Below are positions 56,561 to 64,000 of a stretch of DNA of 64,000 nt, piece by piece (within the stretch, counting starts at the first letter, position 1; each line of letters begins with the position of its first letter). The notes under the pieces are model-generated. The model was given only the letters and a program-made list of their open reading frames with translations. It did not search any database and was not told the DNA's origin. A program made the translations under genes and the position numbers. This stretch comes from Parietaria judaica (Eukaryota; Streptophyta; Magnoliopsida; Rosales; Urticaceae). The stretch covers positions 13,609,501 through 13,673,500 of the forward strand of contig OX940870.1 of NCBI GenBank assembly GCA_954871525.1. Reading direction: 5' to 3'.

Positions 56561-59380
56561 CGTATGCTGCACGTGCTCCAACTCAAATGTCAAAAGAAAA
56601 AAATTAATAAAGTGATATTGTATTTGTGTCGTTTAAGTCGGCAAACTTTATAATAGAGCACGTTGAAAATTTTAAAACATTTCTTTTGTTTATGTATGAG
56701 ATGTTTATTTATTTTATTTTATTTTGTTTTGGTCAAGTATACTCTTTGTAGTTATATACTTTCCTTTATTTTCTTATTCTTTTACTGTTATTGGAAGATT
56801 ATTTAAGATTTTGTTGCTCTTGATAGATTGCAGAATATAATACGTAGTGTTTAAATTATTCAATGAGACCATACAATTTATCGTAAATTTTGCTCATTAA
56901 ATTATGGGTTCCTAAACCACATATAAAGATTGTTGAAGTGAAAAATACCACAACATTGTAAGATCCACGAATGGTGAAGTTCTGCTTTTAAGTTACCTAG
57001 GAGTTCGAGCCTTTTTGTTAAAACTCAATCACGCAATCGAAATGGGTTTGAAGAAAATAAAGTAGACAAGAATTTAGATATGTGTATAATCGATGTCTTG
57101 TAAGATTTTTTGGTCCGTTTTTATATCACTTAGCTCGCTAAGCTCATTGTTCTTAGATACCCTTATAAATGGGCGCTTACAATTGGGTTAGATTCCATCA
57201 TAATTGCCTTAATTCTTAAGCTCTATTAGAAAGAATAACATTTCAGTAACTGTCGTCATTAATCCTAAAGGTGTCAATCACGCTATACTGTTTGCTACAT
57301 GTTGTTTTTCTCATCGCTTCGTCGCTAGCCTTTCTCATCGCTCATCGTTGATCTCGTCGTTTAGCTGCTCCTCGTCGCTGGGCTATGTGCCTTTATATCC
57401 ACGGAGTTGCCTTCTCTAGCGATGAGGCTCTGTCGATGAGGTTTCTCGTGGGTTACCTTAGGGACGAGTTTCATTATATTTTTTTGCTTCCTATCTTCGT
57501 CGCCTTCTTTCTTGTTGATCGACGGGTTTCTTCCCATTTTATCTTCGAGTATTGACTTATCCCTTGATCGATCTCTTTTGACTTTATTAATGGGCTTTGA
57601 TCTTGATGATGGGCCTCTCAATCTAAAGCTTGTTTTCATAAATAACAGAGATAGATTTTCTCATATCAATAAAAATTGACACGACAAAATCGTACCTCAA
57701 CAAAATATGAACAGATGAATAAATATAGAAAGTTAAATGCCATTTAAATTAATTCAATTTAATTTATAATTAAATAGTGTTTCGTCTAAACCAGAAGCTG
57801 ACTTCGCCACTGTTTATCTTTACAAACTGAATATAAGTATACAACATAACATCATATTTTTCTATAAAAATTTTTGGTTACCGGCTAATATGTATAATCA
57901 AACCGATAATTTCCTTATCGGCAAACTCATCAATTATAAAAATTTATCGATAAACCCGTTGCCCTTACTTTGCAATAAACCAATAAAATCAATTTATATT
58001 GAATCAGTAAAATAAGTTTTCTTTTTGGTTGAGTAAAATAAGTACTTGAAAGTTGAAACACTATGACTATATATCAATATTTTGAGGAGGCCACACATTG
58101 GAAAAGGACATGAGAGAAAAAGAAAAAAAAGAAAAAAAAAGAAAAGAGGATATATATGTGTAAAAAAAGACATGTAAAAAAAAGGATATATTTGGCAATT
58201 CAAAGCCAGGCAATCACGTGGAAGCTTCCCCGTCTAATTATCATACTCATCAAACCTTTTTTTTTTCTTTCTTTTCTCACTCTCTTTTTATTCTTATTTT
58301 GTTGGAATCATTCTAATTCAGAAAAATAAAAAGAGAATAAAGCATTCCCAAAAGTTTCAACTTTTTTATGGTCTCGGATCTTTCATTTCACAAGAAGAAT
58401 CTCCTACTTTCTTTGTCTTCTATATCAATATTTTTTTTTGCTTTCAAGAATTTTTATTCATTTTCCAAAATAACGAAATACCCTCCTTCCTTCTCTCATT
58501 CACTTTATTGATTTCCGCTCAATACAAATTCATAATCCATTACTCTTTTTCTTTCTTTCTTTCATTTTCTCTCTCTATATAATCAATATAGTAACGCTCT
58601 TGCTTATAATTCTATGTTTACGTAGACGTACTTTCTCTTGGCATATTATGAAGTGAATTTACAAATACAATTTGGAATTTGGGGTTAAAATTTTAAAGAA
58701 TCAACGAATTGGTGGGAAATTTTTGATTTTTTGAATTAAAATAAAAATACAAATTTGAAGAAGCTTTTATCTTATTAAATGTAGATCGACATTATAGCAG
58801 CTTTGACTATGAACGGTAAGAAAACAAATCTATTGATGTATTTTGCATTTCTCATGTTTGTGATTTTGAGTAAAAATATTAGCAAGCGCCTGTTTTGGAG
58901 GTACCAGGCCCATTCAAAAATATAGATCCTAAAAATAATTTTGGGCCATTTTTTTTTTGTTTAAGAGCCCATGATTACGACTCTTGAGAAATTTAGGCCT
59001 CAATATGATCTGAAAAATACGAAGAAGCTCCTTAGTCATTAAACTTAATTGAATATATCTATTATTAACTCCAAATACGTCAAATAACTTTTATTTTTCC
59101 TAAGTCACATGCTAGCGGTACCCCCTTAAAAAGGCAAAGACTATAGGCGAACAAGACAGGTGCCTCAGACCTTCAAATTTTAAGGGTTTCAATTTTATTA
59201 GATATAATATGTTATAAGTAATTAAATATAAAAGAAATATTTTAAAGATTCCTAAAATTAATTATGCATAAGACGCTACTAAAAATGACAAACTTTGGGC
59301 AAACCCTACTTAAAGGTATTGAATTCTCAAATTTACATTTGATAAAATTTTCTTAGAAAACGACTTCACATGATTTTATT
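56561..59380. other. Intergenic stretch with one hAT-like end
   Basis: No gene recognised. 57778-57812 (GTGTTTCGTC...CTTCGCCACTG) closely resembles the right end of the 5.3-kb hAT element at 22405-22437, but no matching left end was found. 58095-58145 is an AG-rich tract. Confidence 0.45.
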
Positions 59381-59394
59381 TTTTCGATGATACG

Positions 59395-59705
59395 TGGATG
59401 TCATCAATTTCAAAGTTTCTCATATCTTCCGGGAAGGAAATAGAGTAGCCGACGCATTAGCTAGTTTTGGTGCTCAAAATTTGGGTATCATTAGTGGCCT
59501 TCGCACCCGGATTTTTCTTCGTGTTTTGTAAACGATGACATTTGTTCGAGAGAGAACTTCAGGTTTCGATAGTTCTCTTCTCTTTTGGTTCCGTTTGTAA
59601 TCTTTGATATTTTATTTATATTATTATGAGCCTCGGTTCTTACTTTGTGTTCTTTGGGTGCCAACCTAGTTGGGATTCAAATTCACTCAGCAAGATTTCG
59701 AGCCT
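59395..59705 (+). pseudogene. LINE relic, 3' end
   Basis: The frame near 59413-59525 reads VSHIFREGNRVADALASFGA, the canonical end of a plant LINE RNase H domain. The 3' region after the stop matches the relic at 9.1-9.6 kb (TTATTATGAGCC, CTTACTTTGTGTTCTTTGGG). 5'-truncated. Confidence 0.7.
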
Positions 59706-60140
59706 CCATCTTTAATTAAAAAAAGTTATTTTCCTAATATGATGTTCTACCGGAGAGAACACAATTGCTTTTTTGTCGTTTAGCCCGATCTTTTTTCTTC
59801 ACCGTGTTTGTCAATAATACTTTTCAATTACTTATTTAAGAACAAACTTAATTTACACTGATTTTTTTTAAATTGATTAAACTGACAAAATAAATTTCAT
59901 TTAAAGCAAATAATTGTTTATCTAAATTTCAAATAAAGCACGACCCCAGTTTGAATTAAAATCCAAAAGAACTTATAATAAAAATTTAAAGAATAACAAA
60001 ACCAACATGGAAGCTAAAAACACCGATTAGGTTTTTAAAAGCCTTCCTTTTTTTTTTTTTTTTTTATAACAAAAACCCGATATACGGGCCAAAATAATAT
60101 TAGGATAGGACTTTGGGTTCAAAATTTTAACTCCTTTGAT

Positions 60141-60182
<42 letters not shown>

Positions 60183-61140
60183 CTAGTAGTGATTACAAAA
60201 GTGTCTAACTAAGATTATAGTGATAAAAGACCCAACTTCGACTTTAATACGTAAACTCAAACAGACGGTGAAACTAAAACACTTTTATTTCACCAAATAT
60301 AGCGAAACAATTCTAAACGCCGCATGGCATGCCACATCACGTGAGACTTAGTGTCATGCCACACCACGTAAGCATGTCTATAACGGTAGAAACTTTTGCC
60401 GTCAAAGTTCATCATAGTTATTAAAGCGTATATGTCATCAAAATTCATTATTTACCTCACCGTAATTAACTCCCATAAAATTGGACTCACACGACACTTC
60501 ATGATATGCCACGTGACGCTTAAAAATGTCCCGCTAGATTTTGGTGAGATAAGGTATTTTATTCTTCAATGTTTAAGTTAATATCAAAAGCCAAAAAATT
60601 AGTCGAATAAACACATATTATTACATGTGTTATATATGTATGTTAGGGTATGTATAGAGATGTGAAAGATTAAAGATATGATCGATGTACTATGAATAAT
60701 TGAAGCCTAGAAAAGTTTTGACGTCCACCACATGGAACTTGGAAGAGTGTGGGTGGTTTGTCAAACTTACACGCCTCAAAGCGTAATTACATTGCGCAAG
60801 CAATCCACTTTGTAAGTGGTTTATGTCATTCCATTCTGATTTGATCCTTCAACTTCCAAGCCACGCATCATCGCTTCACCTAGCTTCCATACTTTCTAAC
60901 CTATATCACCCTTTAATTCCCAATTTAATTAACTACTTAATCCATTATTTAAAAATAAAATAAAGAATACATGTCTCTAGAGAGTGAGTGATATATTGTG
61001 CTTGTAAGTTGTAACGGACAATATATAAATAGTGCAAGACTTGGTTTAAGGCAAAGCATAAGAGTACTGATGCTTTGAAACAAGGCATTTTGGGTTTTAG
61101 TAATAAAGGGTTTCTAAAAGTCATTCCTTAATAGTTTCTA
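59706..61140. other. Intergenic stretch
   Basis: No gene recognised. A run of AT dinucleotides spans 60145-60181 and a run of T spans 60048-60065. 60320-60380 and 60480-60520 repeat CGCATGGCATGCCACATCAC-like words. Confidence 0.45.
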
Positions 61141-61149
61141 CATTCGTTC

Positions 61150-61159
61150 TTTATATATT
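61150..61159 (+). promoter_or_regulatory. TATA box of the transporter gene
   Basis: CTTTATATAT about 60 bases before the start codon at 61213, followed by a CT-rich then GA-rich leader. Confidence 0.5.
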
Positions 61160-61212
61160 TTCCTTCTCTCCCTCTGCATTTCCTATTTTTAAGGAGAGAT
61201 AGAGAGAGAGAG

Positions 61213-61380
61213 ATGGAAAAATACTTGTGTGGGTTGGGACAGCTTTTCATGACGATCTTCCTCCACAACTACTCCACATTCATGGTGATTCCGGCAATTG
61301 TCGACGTCACGATGTCCGCGCTTTGTCCCGGGAAAGATGAATGCTCACTTGCTATCTACCTCACTGGATTCAGTCAAGCG
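61213..61380 (+). CDS. Exon 1 of a hippocampus-abundant-transcript-like MFS transporter
   Basis: Fifty-six codons that match the N-terminus of the plant major-facilitator family annotated as hippocampus abundant transcript-like protein 1 (relatives At2g16970-At2g16990). A first membrane span (about residues 8-30, GQLFMTIFLHNYSTFMVIPA) is followed by the family block VDVTMSALCPGKDECSLAIY and TGFSQA. A splice donor CG|GTACAC follows at 61381, in phase 0 after QA; this ending matches the usual position of the first intron as far as I recall. Without splicing the frame would stop after nine further unrelated residues at 61410. No later exon was recognised up to 64000, so either the first intron is long or the gene is incomplete. 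The substrate is not known. Confidence 0.8.
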
Positions 61381-64000
61381 GTACACAGTTTCTCCTTATA
61401 TTATATATAATTTTTCTTCTTTGTCATGATATAGACAATTTTAATTGCTTAGCTTGCATATAATGGCATGTATATTTGTCCATTCTTCATCAATGGAGAT
61501 CACGCCTCTTCTTTTTTCTTTTCCTCCTTTTTCCTGCAAGAATCTTGCATGATCGAACATAAATTGGGTTCGCTTCTTTACATAGTGTGGTAATTAAAAA
61601 TGCATTGTCTTGAAAATTGAATGATGCTAATTAACTTTAAGCTTCAATTTGATCATTTAAATGGGATTAAACTTTTGTTTGTTTGTTTATTTATTTTATC
61701 TTTTCAAATAGGGTCTCAGAAAAATCATGTTTGAGAATCGAGTGTACACATAATCATATGATTGCATTATCATTAGCTGGAGAAACCAAAGACAGAATCT
61801 TTAATAGCTTGTAGCTCACTGCTCCTGCTTTATTTTACAAAAGATAAATATTCGCATTATATATATTATATATATATATATATATATGTTTGAAGTTTGA
61901 ACATTCTTTCTCATTAAAACTTTACGCTAACTGTCAACTATAGTCTATAGTTGTCTTGCGAGTTCGAGGTTCTTGTAGAAACGGTTTAAAGTTGAAAACC
62001 CAAGATAATAATAATAAGAAACATTGTTAGTTTAAAATTATTTTGGGACTTCGAAATTCGGGATTTTTTTATTCTTTTTACGAGAGGATGGGTTACTTAG
62101 CTCCCCTTAGGCCCAACCGTGTATAGAGAGAGAAAAGTAATTTACAAACTACGAGTTGATTATATGAATTAACCCATTTAAAAACATCAAGATAAAACAA
62201 CTAATAAAAAAAATAGAAATTGTACGAAATGCCCATTTTGTTTCAAAAGGTTTAAAAAAAATGCCAATGTCTGAGAGGAAAAAATACACACAGATGACAT
62301 TTTTCTTAAACCTTTGACACAAAATAAGCATTTTATACAATAACCCATAAAAAAATTCATTTGCCCAGTCCCTTCTAAATATCCAATACATTGAAGTGAA
62401 CGCGATGTTACCGAACGGGCAGCCAAGAAAACGGATTTCGATCACGACTCTAATATATATATATATATATGTATTATATGTACGAGAGAGAGAAGTTTGT
62501 TGGTTTGGAAATTGCTTAGACGTAAAGCGAACTTGCAATGATCAGAAAAATTGATGGCTTATCGAAAGAAGACCTTTTTTTTTACAAGAGTTTAGGGCAG
62601 AGAGGAAGCTGGCTACGTGGTTTGGCATTTCCTCTAAAATCTATAAAATGACGAAATCAAAAAAGAAATACAAGATATGCCATTTTTCTGTCCTTGTCGT
62701 TCTCTTAATAATTACAAGTCACGAAGTTTCGTTCGTCGTATCACATTCACCAGTAGTGTTTAGGACGTTTCCTTACCACACTTGAGTGTTGTACATTTAC
62801 ATATAAGCCTTTTCTAATTTTACTTTTCTCCCCATTATATATTCTTTTTATTACAAATCACCGTGTCTAAAACGTATTAATAAAGCCTTCACGTATTTAG
62901 AATTTATAACTAGTAAACATTAAATTATTTTAAAATCAAAACTATTCTAATACCAGAAAAACCCAAACCAACAAGCAAAAGTGATCTTTAAATGTATTTA
63001 ATACACGGTATAATCTATATAAATATTTTGTAGTTCCGCAAAATTGATTTAAACCTTTTTTTTACCCAAATGAGTCAATATATCACTTGATTCTCTTCTC
63101 TATAAAAATATGGTGGATATTTTGAATGCTCTATAACAGATTTTATTGCTCCAAAAATCTGAAAGATAACTACGCACTAAACCATATATAAATATATATA
63201 GGCCATAGTCTCTACTGGTTGCCAGATATCAGTTTAACTAACATTGTTAAATTTAAATTAACATCCAAAGACTGATCTTCTAATAAAGTAACAACATATG
63301 CTAAATTGCACCAATTAATTGATCAAATTATATACTTTCACCGCCAATTACTCAATATATTTAGTTCAATTATAAGTAGAAACATGATATATTCTGTTTA
63401 ACTTTTCTAAACATATATCATTATTTTTTTCTAATTGACTCACGAGCTTTACATAGTTTAATTAAGTAGAATACACAATAAGTATTAAGCGCTCGGAACA
63501 TTTGTGATAAGATCGTCAAGATTCGATATTTTTTCCTATAAAAAAAAAAGTAAAAGAAAAGAGGACTGTATTAAATATAAATAAAGTTAACTAAACTTAA
63601 AAGCCAATTAAGCTTGATACCTAAAATTATTTGAACAAATTCCTCACTTCGTCGGTGCCAATTTCCTTTTGTGTCTTTTCTTATCATCTTTGCATTACAA
63701 TTTATAATATATATGTACGTATACATTGTCGTTAGGTATTTCGAGACTTTTATAGTGAGTGTGCTCCGACCAATGTTCGATAAGCACTCACATTTTTAAT
63801 CAATCCTATTAGTTATTAATACCAAAGTTTAGGGTTCTTGAATGTTTGCTTATCTGAAACTTGAACTGTATGGACTTATCACTCATCGAACTTTAATAGT
63901 GATTTTAATTAATTTCTTAATATTAAAAAGAGATGTAAATTGCTGTACCGCACTTTGTGATTTATATTATGGACTGATAATCAAGTTTATTTTGAATATA
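61381..64000. other. AT-rich stretch, possible intron of the transporter gene
   Basis: No second transporter exon, other gene or complete mobile element recognised. AT dinucleotide runs lie at 61866-61887 and 62451-62470. The minus-strand frame at 62149-62538 is AT-driven and is not called. Confidence 0.4.

Noticed and set aside
57361..57639. 92-codon minus-strand frame
   Set aside because: Lys/Arg/Ser-rich with no domain and no promoter signs; its CTCATCG-type words are short local repeats.
62149..62538. 129-codon minus-strand frame rich in Phe and Ile
   Set aside because: Hydrophobicity follows from the AT-rich DNA; it runs through an AT dinucleotide run and shows no family pattern.

Overview
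This is a nuclear segment of a flowering plant, most likely a eudicot. It is AT-rich, with a few isolated intronless genes of typical plant families set in long intergenic stretches full of plant transposons (Ty1/copia, hAT, Mutator-type foldback elements, LINE relics). The species cannot be named from sequence alone. No bacterial, organellar or CRISPR features were seen.

Supported host genes are few: a syringolide-induced-14-1-1-like protein (11.9-12.6 kb, +), the plastid thioredoxin CDSP32 (30.4-31.3 kb, -), the sterol methyltransferase SMT2 (43.6-44.7 kb, -), and exon 1 of a major-facilitator transporter of the plant hippocampus-abundant-transcript-like group (61.2-61.4 kb, +), whose other exons are not visible. 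A weaker signal-peptide exon candidate lies at 3.4 kb. They do not form an operon or shared pathway.

Mobile DNA by region. 0-2.8 kb: 5' part of a decayed hAT element with a DUF4371-type transposase. 3.7-5.8 kb: truncated copia element plus 3' LTR. 7.0-8.0 kb: foldback element with 9-bp target duplications. 14.6-24.1 kb: a pile-up of six hAT-type insertions, two nested in others, with 6-8 of 8 duplication bases matching. 24.3-30.1 kb: an intact Tnt1-type copia element with identical 648-bp LTRs, a 5-bp duplication and an uninterrupted 1332-codon polyprotein. 31.6-32.5 kb: a hAT-like element in the CDSP32 upstream region. 33-34 kb: an inverted-repeat block. 34.1-38.1 kb: a 4-kb RICESLEEPER-type hAT relic. 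39.3-39.7 kb and 40.2-41.0 kb: two more foldback elements. 45.6-46.0 kb: a tiny TRIM. 46.3-47.3 kb: a fourth foldback element. 48.7-49.8 kb: LINE relic. 52.3-56.1 kb: an internally deleted copia element. 9.1-9.6 and 59.4-59.7 kb: two related LINE 3' ends.

The best candidates for something not well described are the four foldback elements that share a GGG...GCGGC end motif, arms built from repeated TACCCAA units and 8-9-bp duplications, and the chain of hAT-like elements whose ends read CA(A/T)GGTTC. No new multi-gene system was found.
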